Below are positions 8,272 to 16,763 of a DNA stretch of 47,349 nucleotides, piece after piece. The notes under the pieces are model-generated. The model saw only the letters and a program-made list of their open reading frames with translations. It was not told the DNA's origin and searched no databases. Source of the stretch: Deltaproteobacteria bacterium (GTDB taxonomy: Bacteria; Desulfobacterota; BSN033; UBA1163); contig JAGVBT010000115.1 in the NCBI GenBank assembly GCA_020059605.1, forward strand, positions 1 through 47,349. The letters are read 5' to 3'. The translations under genes were made by a program, and so were the position numbers. Position 1 is the first letter of the stretch. Every line of letters begins with the position of its first letter.

Positions 8272-9000
8272 ATGAGCTCTGAAGGACATTCCGTGCACTA
8301 CGGCATTGAGCAACATGGAATAAAGAATGTGGGAAGGGTTTTTGGGACCCCGTCCACTCCGGTGCTCTATGAGGAGATTGTGCGAAGAAGGGAAGGATTA
8401 ATCTCTCACTTGGGGCCGATTGTCGTGCGAACGGGACATTATACCGGCCGCTCTCCCAACGACAAGCAAATTGTTCGGGAAGCTTCAAGCGAAGAGAAGA
8501 TCTGGTGGGGATCTGTCAATGTTCCCATGGAGCCAACCAAGTTTGATATGCTCCATTCGAGATTACTCGCCTATTTACAAGGCAGGGATCTTTTTATCCA
8601 GGATTGTTTTGTCGGGGCAGACCCTGTCCGCCGGATTCCCATTCACATCATCACGGAATATGCATGGCATAGCCTCTTTGCCAGAAACATGTTTATCCAG
8701 ATCAAGGAGAGAAGCCAGCTGATCAATCATATCCCTCAGTTCACGGTGATCAACACCCCCAGATTCCATGCCCTCCCCGAGCCTGATGGGACCAATTCGG
8801 AAGCCTATATCATCGTCAATTTCGGGAAGAGACTGATCTTGATCGGCGGCACCAGTTCCCCGCGATATTCTGGTGTCAGGCCCAAGGGCTTCCGAGCATT
8901 CCCCGAGGAAAAGTTAACCTTCGTAAGAACCATTCGATTCCGGTCGGCAAGGAAAGAGGGGTCGGCCTGTTTTATTTATCGACAGCTGTTTCTTTCCTGA
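8272..9000 (+). pseudogene. pckA: Truncated ATP-dependent phosphoenolpyruvate carboxykinase (N-terminal domain only)
   Basis: About 200 residues align by motif with ATP-type PEPCK: TGRSPNDKQIV, the substrate-binding segment FVGADPVRRIP, TEYAWHSLFARNMFI, and FGKRLILIGGTS. Normal PckA is about 530 residues; this reading frame stops after 242. Similarity ends right after IGGTS (about 8860). The nucleotide-binding half, with the GxxGxGKT P-loop and the metal ligands, is absent and is not found downstream in any frame I followed. The last 45 residues (encoded from about 8866) look like unrelated sequence read through to a stop. The start at 8272 has a good site (GGGGAGG). The end overlaps the convergent gene at 8972 by 29 nt. 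It cannot make an active enzyme; a deletion or rearrangement fused its 5' half to foreign DNA. Confidence 0.85.
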
Positions 9001-9649
9001 AAACTTCCAAATCCTCTCCAAAGCCCCATTTTTCAACAACCCATCTTGCTTTTGATTCCACATCCATCTTTTTAAACAAAGTTGCCTCGGAATCGGACAG
9101 GATCTGAAGAATCTGTTTGATTCCCCGCTGGTCGGAAACAAAAGCCAGGGCCACTTCATGGGCAATCATCCCCATGTTGGCCTTTGGTTGATTTGGAAAC
9201 GACTTCTGAAAAAGCACAATTCGGATGGACCGCCCTTCCTCCAGGACCGTTCGTTCCGTTTCCCCCTCTCTCTGGAGAAGATCCAATGTTGCCTGTGACA
9301 TGGGAACGGTCAGATGGGACGAGGATGCGCCTCGTGGAGCTTCGTAAAACAGGAGGAGATTTCTAAACAAAATCATCCCGAGAGGCGAGCTATAAATTCG
9401 ACTTAAAAACTCTAAAAGGCATGCCCCGATCTCGTTTGAAAAGATTTGGGATAGGTCAATAATTTTTGAAATCAGATTTTGTTTTCTGAGCTCATCCCTT
9501 TCTCTCCTCTCTTCTTCGATCTGCCTGCTGGTGCGCAAACAATCACGGATCTCTTCACAGTTTCGACATTCTGGTCTCGATTGGGCCATCTTTTTCCCAT
9601 CGTTGAGTGTGATTTCCCTGATGGACCCGTAACAATCCCTTCTCTCCAT
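8972..9649 (-). CDS. Hypothetical Cys-motif protein
   Basis: A 225-residue protein I do not recognise. Seen: an N-terminal Cys cluster (RDCYGSI, then RPECRNCEEIRDCL), then a charged helix (RQIEEERRERDELRKQN) predicted as a short coiled coil, then a mixed helix-rich body with no signal peptide or clear membrane span. Four cysteines with CxxC spacing near the N-terminus suggest a zinc or Fe-S site; this is inference. It is convergent with, and overlaps by 29 nt, the pckA remnant. Upstream, 9650-9930 (about 280 nt) is AT-rich and contains no gene; it must hold promoters for this gene and for the stress protein on the other strand. Confidence 0.55.
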   Translation of the reverse strand: MERRDCYGSIREITLNDGKKMAQSRPECRNCEEIRDCLRTSRQIEEERRERDELRKQNLISKIIDLSQIFSNEIGACLLEFLSRIYSSPLGMILFRNLLLFYEAPRGASSSHLTVPMSQATLDLLQREGETERTVLEEGRSIRIVLFQKSFPNQPKANMGMIAHEVALAFVSDQRGIKQILQILSDSEATLFKKMDVESKARWVVEKWGFGEDLEVFRKETAVDK

Positions 9650-9930
9650 TCACTTTCTTCCTTTTTAGATTCGGGTTCGGCACCCCATGCTATGGATAGC
9701 TCCAATCATAACAGTCTTGTCAAGAGAATTCTATCAATTTTCCACTTTTTTTAACTTTGAATATTTGGGTTTCATTGTTATATTTTAGTTGGACCGGGGA
9801 GTATTCGGGTTTGTTAGAAAAAATATAAGATCAAAAAAGAAAAAAGTAGAATTTTCAGTTGAAAATAGGTATGATTGTTTTTGGCAGGAGTCAGGCTATC
9901 GTCGTACTAAAAAAAGAAAGGAGGTTCAAA

Positions 9931-10434
9931 ATGATTCCAAAAATTAACAAAATTCTTTACGCCACCGATCTCAGTAAAAACTCCTCTTATGCCTTTTTAT
10001 ATGCGGTGGATCTGGCCAAAAAACATGGTGCAAAATTAGTCGTTTTGCATGCGATTGAGCCTATCCCCCCTTATGCGGAAGCTTATGGGGCCATGACGGA
10101 TGAATTCAAAAAAAAGCAGCTTGCAGAAATCGTTGAATCGATGAACAAGCACCTGGTGGGATTTTGCAAAAAGGCAGAGGCCCAGATCGGCCCGCCCTGT
10201 GTTGAGCTCGTTTCCAAAATACTTGTTCCAACGGGTCATCCCCCGGAGGCCATCCTGAATGCGACAGACCAGGAAGGGTGCGACGTGATCGTCATCGGAT
10301 CCCACGGAAAGGGGTTTTTATCCCACGCCTTTCTTGGGAGTGTTTCGAAGGCTGTATTGCATCGGACTCGAAAACCGGTCTTTATCATTCCTTTGCCATC
10401 TGAAAAAAGTGCTATTGACTGGGATGGCATCTAA
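9931..10434 (+). CDS. Universal stress protein, UspA family
   Basis: A 167-residue single-domain UspA protein. The first strand KILYATDLSKNSSYAF and the late nucleotide-binding motif GSHGKGFLSHAFLGSVSKAV (G-x2-G-x9-G-S) are both present, so it probably belongs to the ATP-binding subgroup. The start at 9931 is set by GAAAGGAGG at 9917-9924; an upstream in-frame extension has no ribosome site. It is monocistronic and followed by a strong terminator. Usp proteins help cells survive starvation and energy stress; the exact target is unknown. Confidence 0.9.
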   Translation: MIPKINKILYATDLSKNSSYAFLYAVDLAKKHGAKLVVLHAIEPIPPYAEAYGAMTDEFKKKQLAEIVESMNKHLVGFCKKAEAQIGPPCVELVSKILVPTGHPPEAILNATDQEGCDVIVIGSHGKGFLSHAFLGSVSKAVLHRTRKPVFIIPLPSEKSAIDWDGI

Positions 10435-10456
10435 CATGATTCCATATTCATTTTTT

Positions 10457-10489
10457 AAAAAAGGCAGGGCATTCGTCCCTGCCTTTTTC
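10457..10489 (+). terminator. Rho-independent terminator after the universal stress gene
   Basis: AAAAAAGGCAGGG, a short loop, then CCCTGCCTTTTT make a perfect GC stem flanked by A and T tracts. The A/T tracts make it usable in both directions, so it may also end the convergent oxidoreductase operon, whose last stop is at 10516. Confidence 0.88.
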
Positions 10490-10515
10490 GTTCCGTATGA
10501 ACCTTTATGGTTTCC

Positions 10516-11019
10516 CTAACACCCTCTTGCCTTTTTCTTTTCAAGGATCTGCTTTTCAATCTCGACAGGATCGCCGAAGTAAATGCAGTGAGCGAGGCAG
10601 ATGTTATCGGCACAGGCCGGATAGAGACCCTGATCCACCCGGTGATGGCAGAGGTTGCACTTGGCTGCGGCCTTTTTTCCATCGTTAAAGGTAATGGCCT
10701 GGTAAGGACATTCATCGATGCAAAGCCGGCACCCGGTGCATTTCTCACTGTCAAGGACGACAATCCCGTCTTCCCTCTTTACGATGGCTTCCTCCGGACA
10801 GACTTTCACGCATGGAGGGTTCTCGCAATGTTTGCAGACAGTCACACGCCATACGAAATCGAGGTTTCCGTTCATGACCCTCGGGCCATCCGGCCAGACG
10901 GATAAATACTTGATCCCATTGGCTGCATCAAACGGATTGTATTCCTGTTTGCAGGCGACTTCGCACGTCTTGCATCCCCAGCAGGCGAACTCTTCGATAA
11001 CCAGAGTATATTTATTCAT
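10516..11019 (-). CDS. 4Fe-4S ferredoxin subunit of a Mo/W oxidoreductase (DmsB/FdhB-like)
   Basis: A 167-residue electron-transfer subunit with four cysteine clusters in the usual order of the DMSO reductase/formate dehydrogenase beta family: CWGCKTCEVAC, CKHCENPPCVKVC, CTGCRLCIDEC and a last CNLC with trailing cysteines (YPAC, ADNIC). It would pass electrons between the catalytic subunit and a cytosolic or membrane partner. It starts 8 nt inside the end of the catalytic gene (ATGAATAA overlap), so expression is coupled. It has no Tat signal. No membrane anchor gene (NrfD- or DmsC-type) follows; the next gene downstream is convergent, so the complex is probably soluble or uses an anchor encoded elsewhere. 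Confidence 0.9.
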   Translation of the reverse strand: MNKYTLVIEEFACWGCKTCEVACKQEYNPFDAANGIKYLSVWPDGPRVMNGNLDFVWRVTVCKHCENPPCVKVCPEEAIVKREDGIVVLDSEKCTGCRLCIDECPYQAITFNDGKKAAAKCNLCHHRVDQGLYPACADNICLAHCIYFGDPVEIEKQILEKKKARGC

Positions 11020-13171
11020 AGGATGCCCTCTTTTCAGGGTAGATGCGGCATAGAAACGTTCTGATGTTCGATGCACCCATTGCTGGATCACAGCCTTCCA
11101 GACTATTATCCGTCAGGATATTGATGTTGGATTTTTCCCAGCCGTGCCCCGGATCTTTGTTCTCAGGAAACCACCACGCATGCTGGGCTGCCACGATCCG
11201 GGGATCGCAACCCAGAGTGAATTTGGCCCTCTGTCTCACCTTTCCCCGGGGGGATTCAATGATGATCCAGTCACCCTCTTTGATCCCCTCCTTTGCCGCC
11301 GTCTCAGGATGGATCTCAACCATGGGATCCTTGTGAAGCTCCCTGAGCCGTCCTATTTGTCTGTTTTCCGTATGAAAGAAACCCGGCATTCGTGCGCCGG
11401 TAATGAGGATGTAGGGATATTTCTTGTAAAGCTCCGGGGCGCTCACCGGGCTTTCCGGAGGTTCCCTGTACTGAGGAAGGGGGTCATATCCCATCTTTTC
11501 GAGGACGGTCGAATAAAGCTCGAACTTCCTCGTGGGAGTGGAGAATCCTGTCTCTTTATACTTGTAATACTTTACCTCCCCCCTGATGTAATCCATCTTC
11601 TTGAAATCATTCCAGGTGATATTGATCGGATGGAGGATATAATCGAGGGCTTGCTCGAAGTTCTCCCACCAGTATTGGCCCTGGCCGAGGCGGTGGGCGA
11701 GGTCGTTTAGCATTTCATGGTCTGACCGGCATTCGCCGACCTGGATGACCTTGCGCCGGGGCAGGATATAGCCATGACGCTTCCAGAAGTCGCCGACATA
11801 ATCCATCTCAAGCCAGGTTGCTGCAGGAAGAACGATGTCGGCAAGCTCCGCGGTTGGGGTCAAAAAGAAATCGGCCACGGCCATGAACTCGACCTCCTCA
11901 AGGGCCCGGTAGACCTCTTTTGCATTGGCGCGGGTGATCACGGGATTGGAGCTGATCAAAAAGAGCATCTTGACCGGGTAGGGTTTCTCTTCGAGGATGG
12001 CGTCCCAGACGCACTTCGGTTGAATGATGGCGAATCGGGAAGCCAGGCGGAAACGCTCCCCTCCTAGTCGTTTTGCCAACTGGTCCTTAGGGAGCATGCC
12101 ATGGGCGCCAAATTGGCCAACGTTCACGACATTCGGCGTCCGGTTAAGGACCTGTCCCCCAGGGGCATCGATGTTACCGGTGATACCCATGAGGAACATG
12201 AGTAGCCTATTATTGTCCGCGCAGTTGATCTGCTGCTCGATAGCAACCCCCCATTGAATGGCGGCCGGTTTTGTGGTTGCAAAGAGTCTTGCCGCTTCCC
12301 TGATCTTCTCTCGGGGAACCCAGGTGATCTGTTCAACCTTATCCAGGGGATATTCATTCACTCTGTTGACGAACGGCTCCCAGCCATGGGTGTATTTTTG
12401 GACGAATTCCTTGTCATAAAGCCCCTCGTTAATGATCACGTTGAGCATTCCAAGGGCGAGGGCGGCGTCTGTGCCTGGCCTGAGTCTGAGCCAGATATTT
12501 GCACGTACTGCCGGACGGGTGAGTCTGGGATCAACGACAATGAGTCTGGCTCCTCTGTCGAGAGCGACGGAGAAGGGTTCCCCTTTGTATTCGTCGGGAT
12601 TGCTGATCGTCACGTTATTTCCCCACATCATGATGCACCTGGGGAGATTCTCGTAATCCACGATGGGATTCGTTCCACAGGTGATGATGCTGGTGCAGAT
12701 GCGGGGTCCGTAACAGAAATGGCCTGCTGTCAGGACGTTTGGAGAGCCGAGGAGATTGGCGATCCGGTAGATCACCGCCTCGTTTTCCCTGCCGGTTCCA
12801 TAACCGAATACAACCGATTCAGGCCCGTGATTTTCCTTATACGTCAGGATTCTCTCCGCAATGGTGTCGAGGGCCTCGTCCCACGAGATCCGTTCCCATT
12901 TGCCGCTTGCCTTCGGACCAATCCTTTTGACAGGGTAGGTGAGCCTGTCTTTATGATAGGCAAGCTGTGCCGAGGCAAGGCCTTTGGTGCAAAGCGTCCC
13001 GTGGGCGATGGGGCAGTCCGGATCACCGGCGATCTTGGCCACCTTACCGCCTTTGACATAGACGATCACTCCACAGCCACCGTGGCACATGCGGCAGTGG
13101 CTCTTCACAAATGAATCATAACCATAGACTTCCATCTCCCGCTCTATATTCGAATATCGAAACTCCGGCAT
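11012..13171 (-). CDS. Molybdopterin (bis-MGD) oxidoreductase, acetylene hydratase-like branch
   Basis: A 719-residue catalytic subunit of the DMSO reductase superfamily. The N-terminal Fe4S4 site is CRMCHGGCG plus CTKG; then come the conserved WERISWDEALDTIA, a metal-site region with GHFCYGPRIC (candidate Cys ligand to Mo or W), the LIVVDPRLTRPA segment and the C-terminal pterin-binding barrel. Length and the ERISWDEALD/YPLDKV signature fit acetylene hydratase, transhydroxylase and similar enzymes, but these motifs are shared widely; the substrate cannot be read from the sequence. No twin-arginine signal is present, so it acts in the cytoplasm. A good ribosome site (AGGAGG) precedes the ATG. 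It is cotranscribed with its ferredoxin. A redox role is more likely than a hydratase role, because a dedicated electron-transfer subunit is present. Confidence 0.88.
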   Translation of the reverse strand: MPEFRYSNIEREMEVYGYDSFVKSHCRMCHGGCGVIVYVKGGKVAKIAGDPDCPIAHGTLCTKGLASAQLAYHKDRLTYPVKRIGPKASGKWERISWDEALDTIAERILTYKENHGPESVVFGYGTGRENEAVIYRIANLLGSPNVLTAGHFCYGPRICTSIITCGTNPIVDYENLPRCIMMWGNNVTISNPDEYKGEPFSVALDRGARLIVVDPRLTRPAVRANIWLRLRPGTDAALALGMLNVIINEGLYDKEFVQKYTHGWEPFVNRVNEYPLDKVEQITWVPREKIREAARLFATTKPAAIQWGVAIEQQINCADNNRLLMFLMGITGNIDAPGGQVLNRTPNVVNVGQFGAHGMLPKDQLAKRLGGERFRLASRFAIIQPKCVWDAILEEKPYPVKMLFLISSNPVITRANAKEVYRALEEVEFMAVADFFLTPTAELADIVLPAATWLEMDYVGDFWKRHGYILPRRKVIQVGECRSDHEMLNDLAHRLGQGQYWWENFEQALDYILHPINITWNDFKKMDYIRGEVKYYKYKETGFSTPTRKFELYSTVLEKMGYDPLPQYREPPESPVSAPELYKKYPYILITGARMPGFFHTENRQIGRLRELHKDPMVEIHPETAAKEGIKEGDWIIIESPRGKVRQRAKFTLGCDPRIVAAQHAWWFPENKDPGHGWEKSNINILTDNSLEGCDPAMGASNIRTFLCRIYPEKRASYE

Positions 13172-13225
13172 GTTTACCTCCTGATGGTGTTCAATTGGAA
13201 AAAATAATAACCCATAGCCTAAATT

Positions 13226-13348
13226 TAATACAAACTCATTAAATTCTCTGAAATTGTCCCCTCACCCCCTCCCTCTCCCCTTCGAGGGGAGAGGGGAAGG
13301 GTGAGGGGTGGTCGGCCAATTGTCAAAATTAATATTTCGTTTGTATTA
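13226..13348. repeat. MITE-like palindromic element
   Basis: A 123-bp element between the oxidoreductase and the CMD gene. Its ends are a perfect 10-bp inverted repeat: TAATACAAAC at 13226-13235 and GTTTGTATTA at 13339-13348. The middle is a C-rich/G-rich palindrome of two 24-nt arms (13258-13281 and 13285-13308, 21 of 24 positions pairing) with a TCG loop. It has no coding capacity. Elements with the same kind of C-rich/G-rich centre occur at 40840 and 42821. Confidence 0.7.
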
Positions 13349-13466
13349 GTGAAGGGAATGGAAATTGGAATATTGACAGTTTGTTTGGGCTCTGCTAATT
13401 TGCTGTCATGGTTCGCAGGCCCCAAACAAATCTTCCAGCGCTTCTGATCGAAGGAGGACTCCTGCC

Positions 13467-13859
13467 ATGAACGACGAATTAAGGAAAAAGACTCAAGAAA
13501 CAGCCAACCAACTCTTCGGTAAAGGGATCAAGATGGATCCCCCCTATCTGCTATGGAAAGAATTCGACAGAGACCTGGCCAACGATTTTTCCCTGTTTAT
13601 CACCGGCAAACTCTATTCCAGGACGGTGTTGACCCTGCCCGAGAGGCAGATGGTTGCGTGCGCCATGTTAGCGGCCCTGCGCGCCACGGATGAGTTGAAA
13701 CTTCACTTAAACGCCGCCTTGAATGTCGGCTGCGACCCAGGAAAAATGACCGAGATCTTTTTCCAGCTGGCTCCCTATGCGGGAATGCCTGCAGTGAATG
13801 AAGCTCTTCAAGTCTACCGCGATGTCCTGAAAGAAAGAGGGGAGTGGCCCATCAAATAG
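13467..13859 (+). CDS. Carboxymuconolactone decarboxylase (CMD/AhpD-like) family protein
   Basis: A 130-residue all-helical protein of the CMD family: YSRTVLTLPERQMVACAMLA, then LKLHLNAALNVGCDPGKMTE, and a last helix with YAGMPAVNEALQV. The classical AhpD redox motif (CxxC) is absent; one Cys (NVGC) sits near the usual second position, so peroxidase-reductase activity is unlikely and a decarboxylase or unknown role is possible. A ribosome site GAAGGAGG precedes the ATG by about 9 nt. It is monocistronic. The 470 nt that follow (13860-14330) hold no gene I can support, only the promoter described below. Confidence 0.82.
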   Translation: MNDELRKKTQETANQLFGKGIKMDPPYLLWKEFDRDLANDFSLFITGKLYSRTVLTLPERQMVACAMLAALRATDELKLHLNAALNVGCDPGKMTEIFFQLAPYAGMPAVNEALQVYRDVLKERGEWPIK

Positions 13860-14275
13860 AAGGTCCGAAGAGGGTGGGACAGGGCCTGTTGAAAGGTGGC
13901 AAGGATTCATGCAGAATGCGGCTTCTCGTGGCTCCAAGATGACAGTTCCCAGTAAAATCTTGGCATAAACTTTCCTGCATAAAAATGGGGACGTTCCTGC
14001 AGAGCGTGCTTGACGATTGTATGTGTCCTGGAAACAGGTGTAAGTAACTCAGTCAATTGTAATGTACCGTTGGGAGGGATTACCAATTACAAACAGTTCC
14101 TGGCGACTGGCCCCCCGAGGGGTAAGGAGTGTCTATTTTTGTCATTTCCTGGAAAAGAAAAAACCAGTTTTAACTGCACTCATCATGACTTCCTCTCCTA
14201 TTTGAATGGCAGATGGTCAATCAGCAACATAAATCTTATTGAGATTATAAGGTCTTAGGCTCAATACCCTTATTT

Positions 14276-14291
14276 TGGCTTGGCTTTTGCA
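14276..14291 (+). promoter_or_regulatory. Candidate sigma-54 (-24/-12) promoter
   Basis: TGGCTTG-GCTT-TTGCA matches the RpoN consensus TGGCACG-N4-TTGCA at the invariant GG and GC, which are exactly 10 bp apart. It lies 40 bp before the ATG of the SPFH-like gene and would give a leader of about 30 nt containing the GAGGAGG ribosome site. An inverted repeat CCTG-GAAA-CAGG about 250 bp upstream could be an activator site, but this is weak. Confidence 0.5.
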
Positions 14292-14330
14292 ATCTCCCTT
14301 TGAATATTTGTGCCATCTGAGGAGGCCACC

Positions 14331-15452
14331 ATGGGAACAAACAATATTATTTTCCTTGAGGTGATCGAATGGTTTGATGAAACCGGCAGAGAAATCGTCC
14401 ACCGCATTCCGGAAAGGGGATCGGGAGACATCAAGTACGGAGCCCAGCTCATCGTTCGTGAGAGTCAATCGGCTGTTTTTTTCTATAACGGAAAAGCTTA
14501 TGACGCCTTTGGTGCAGGTCGCCACACGCTCAAGACAGCAAATCTTCCGATTCTTACCCGGGTCCTGAGCGCTCCCTGGGGAATGACGAGCCCCTTGCGG
14601 GCAGAAGTCTACTTCGTGAACATGAAAGTCTTTCTCAATCTTAAATGGGGGACGAAAGATCCGGTGGCCTTTCGTGACGCGGAGCTCGGGCTTATCCGTC
14701 TCCGTGCCTTCGGCGTCTTCAATATCCGGGTCCTTCAACCCGTGTTGCTCATTAACACACTCGTAGGAACTCAAGGAATCTATACAACGGAGGCTGTTGA
14801 GGATTACCTGAGTCAGGTGATCGTCTCGCGAATCAATGATCTCTTAGGGGGAAAACTCGATACGATTTTTAATCTCCCGGGCCGATACGAAGAGCTGGCC
14901 GGGGAGTTAACGAAGACGCTCGAAGACGATTTCCACCGGTTTGGGCTTGGGCTTTCAAGTCTCTACATCAATTCGATCACACCTCCCCTTGACGTTCAAA
15001 AAGCGATCGATGATAAGAGCCGCCTCAATGCCTTTGACGATCTGAACCGTCTCCTCAAGATGAAGGCTGCCATGGCCCTGGAGAAAGCTTCCGAATCGCA
15101 GGGTGAAGCCGGAGCGGCGATGGGAATGGGCGTGGGTTTGATGATGCCTGCCATGTTGGCCAACCTTTACAGCGGGGCCACGCCATCCCCCTCGTTAAAA
15201 GGGAACCGCTGTCCCCAGTGCCGGCACGTTGTGCCCAAACAAGCGGTCTTTTGTCCCTACTGCGGCTCTCATTTACTCGTCTTTGACAAATGCTCAAAGT
15301 GCAACAAGAACCTTCCACCCACAGCCCAATTTTGCCCCAGGTGCGGACAGCCGGTTGAAACCAAACCCCCACCGAAGAAGTGTTCTCGCTGCGGGGCTGA
15401 GAATCTCCCTCACTCCACCTATTGCAACGGCTGCGGTGAAAAACTAAGTTGA
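14331..15452 (+). CDS. SPFH/virion-core-protein-like protein with C-terminal zinc ribbons
   Basis: A 373-residue protein. Residues about 1-250 look like the SPFH-like (YdjI, 'virion core protein') domain: an N-terminal [18 protein letters not shown] segment, then [21 protein letters not shown], typical of the family's repeat of short beta-strands, and a long helical portion. A Gly/Met-rich segment ([16 protein letters not shown]) follows. The last 90 residues have three zinc ribbons (CPQC/CPYC, CSKC/CPRC, CSRC/CNGC). Known family: these proteins oligomerise at membranes and often sit with PspA-like stress genes. The start at 14331 rather than 14310 is set by GAGGAGG 7 nt upstream. It is probably cotranscribed with the zinc-ribbon gene at 15487. 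Confidence 0.85.
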   Translation: MGTNNIIFLEVIEWFDETGREIVHRIPERGSGDIKYGAQLIVRESQSAVFFYNGKAYDAFGAGRHTLKTANLPILTRVLSAPWGMTSPLRAEVYFVNMKVFLNLKWGTKDPVAFRDAELGLIRLRAFGVFNIRVLQPVLLINTLVGTQGIYTTEAVEDYLSQVIVSRINDLLGGKLDTIFNLPGRYEELAGELTKTLEDDFHRFGLGLSSLYINSITPPLDVQKAIDDKSRLNAFDDLNRLLKMKAAMALEKASESQGEAGAAMGMGVGLMMPAMLANLYSGATPSPSLKGNRCPQCRHVVPKQAVFCPYCGSHLLVFDKCSKCNKNLPPTAQFCPRCGQPVETKPPPKKCSRCGAENLPHSTYCNGCGEKLS

Positions 15453-15486
15453 CGTCATCCGTTTCGGTGGCACCGGGCAGATCGTT

Positions 15487-16722
15487 ATGAAGAGATTATC
15501 CTGGGAGATCGAACTTCAGTGTTCGCAGTGCGGAGCCCCCATCTCACTCGAAGAGACTGACCGGCTTTCCACCTGTTCTTATTGCCATGTCAGACTCTAT
15601 CTCTGGACCTCCAGCCAATTCTGTTACTGTCTTCCCGCACTCAAGGCCCCATCGGAGAATCTCATCTTTATCCCGTACTGGCGTTTTAAGGGGATTGCTT
15701 ATTCAGTCATTCCTTTCGAAGTTCGGCACCGAATGCTCGATGCAACCCTTCTTGCTTCTTCTCACCGGATACTCCCTGTGACATTAGGAATCAAGCCCCA
15801 AGCATTGAAGCTTCGCTTCGCCTCCGGGGAAATCCAGGGAAGGTTCATCAAGCCTCAAAGGTCCCTCCAGGAGGCGGTTATTCAGATCCAGAATCAGTTT
15901 GGGGGGCTTGAGAGGAGTCTTTCGAGTTACTTTCCGTTTCATCGTGAATTCATCGGAGAACTTGGAAGCCTGATTTTCTTCCCGGTTTTCGTGCGGAAGG
16001 GAGAAGTTTTTGACGGAATCCTCAGAAGAGCAATCGGTCCGGAAAAAGATCTGGTTTTTGACGAGACCCCGGCGGGAATCCCTGACCATTGGCAAATCAA
16101 GCCCATGTCAACGCTGTGCCCAAACTGCGGAAATGGACTGAAAGGAGGGCCAGAAAGCGCCCTCCTTTTTTGTGCGATATGTCACACCGCATGGAATCCA
16201 TCATCGGGTAGGTGGGTGGCCGGTCAATTTGAGATCGTCCCCGGAAAACGGGACGGCTCGGTTTATCTTCCATTCTGGAGAATGCAGGTGGCCGTCAAAG
16301 GCGTCACACTTAAGTCATATGCCGATCTTGCGCGGGCAGCCAACCTTCCCAAAATGATTCTCCCAGCATGGGAAGCGCAAGAATTTTACTTCTGGATTCC
16401 TGCCTTTAGGGTCCATCCCGCTCTTTTTCTCCGTTTATCAAAACAGATGACTCTTTTTCAGCCGGCAGAAAAGACAGAGGCCATATTGCCGAACGCTCCG
16501 TTTTATCCGGTTACCTTTTCTGAGGGGAATGCTGCGGCGAGCCTGAAAATCCATCTGGCCAACCTTCTCACCAGGAAAAAAGATTACTTTCCAAAATTGA
16601 AAGAGATCTCGATCAGGTCGGTTGAAAGCAGATTGATCTTCCTGCCCTTCGATTCCGTCGGTGCCGACCTTGTCCACCCTCAACTTCAGATCGGCCTCCA
16701 AAGACAGCTCCTGACCCTGTAA
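15487..16722 (+). CDS. Hypothetical protein with two zinc ribbons, partner of the SPFH-like protein
   Basis: A 411-residue protein of unknown function. An N-terminal zinc ribbon (CSQCGAP with CSYC about 20 residues later) is followed by a repeated module: FIPYWRFKGIAYSV near residue 60 resembles FLPFWRMQVAVKGV near residue 260, so the protein appears to contain two copies of a domain, each led by a zinc ribbon (the second is CPNC with CAIC). There is no signal peptide or membrane span. It starts 34 nt after the SPFH-like gene with no terminator between, so they form an operon. The pairing suggests this protein binds or loads the SPFH-like oligomer; that is inference. Confidence 0.75.
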   Translation: MKRLSWEIELQCSQCGAPISLEETDRLSTCSYCHVRLYLWTSSQFCYCLPALKAPSENLIFIPYWRFKGIAYSVIPFEVRHRMLDATLLASSHRILPVTLGIKPQALKLRFASGEIQGRFIKPQRSLQEAVIQIQNQFGGLERSLSSYFPFHREFIGELGSLIFFPVFVRKGEVFDGILRRAIGPEKDLVFDETPAGIPDHWQIKPMSTLCPNCGNGLKGGPESALLFCAICHTAWNPSSGRWVAGQFEIVPGKRDGSVYLPFWRMQVAVKGVTLKSYADLARAANLPKMILPAWEAQEFYFWIPAFRVHPALFLRLSKQMTLFQPAEKTEAILPNAPFYPVTFSEGNAAASLKIHLANLLTRKKDYFPKLKEISIRSVESRLIFLPFDSVGADLVHPQLQIGLQRQLLTL

Positions 16723-16763
16723 ATCAGCGCCGACAACCACTCACAACCCGGTACCGTCATTTC

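Noticed and set aside
8866-9000. Continuation of pckA after 8865
   Set aside because: No frame I read there restores the P-loop half; the residues look unrelated.
12254-13114. 286-codon frame on the plus strand
   Set aside because: It is antisense to the clearly conserved Mo/W oxidoreductase and has no recognisable motif.
14010-14258. 82-codon frame in the gap before the SPFH-like gene
   Set aside because: No ribosome site and a composition like its surroundings; the gap holds a promoter instead.
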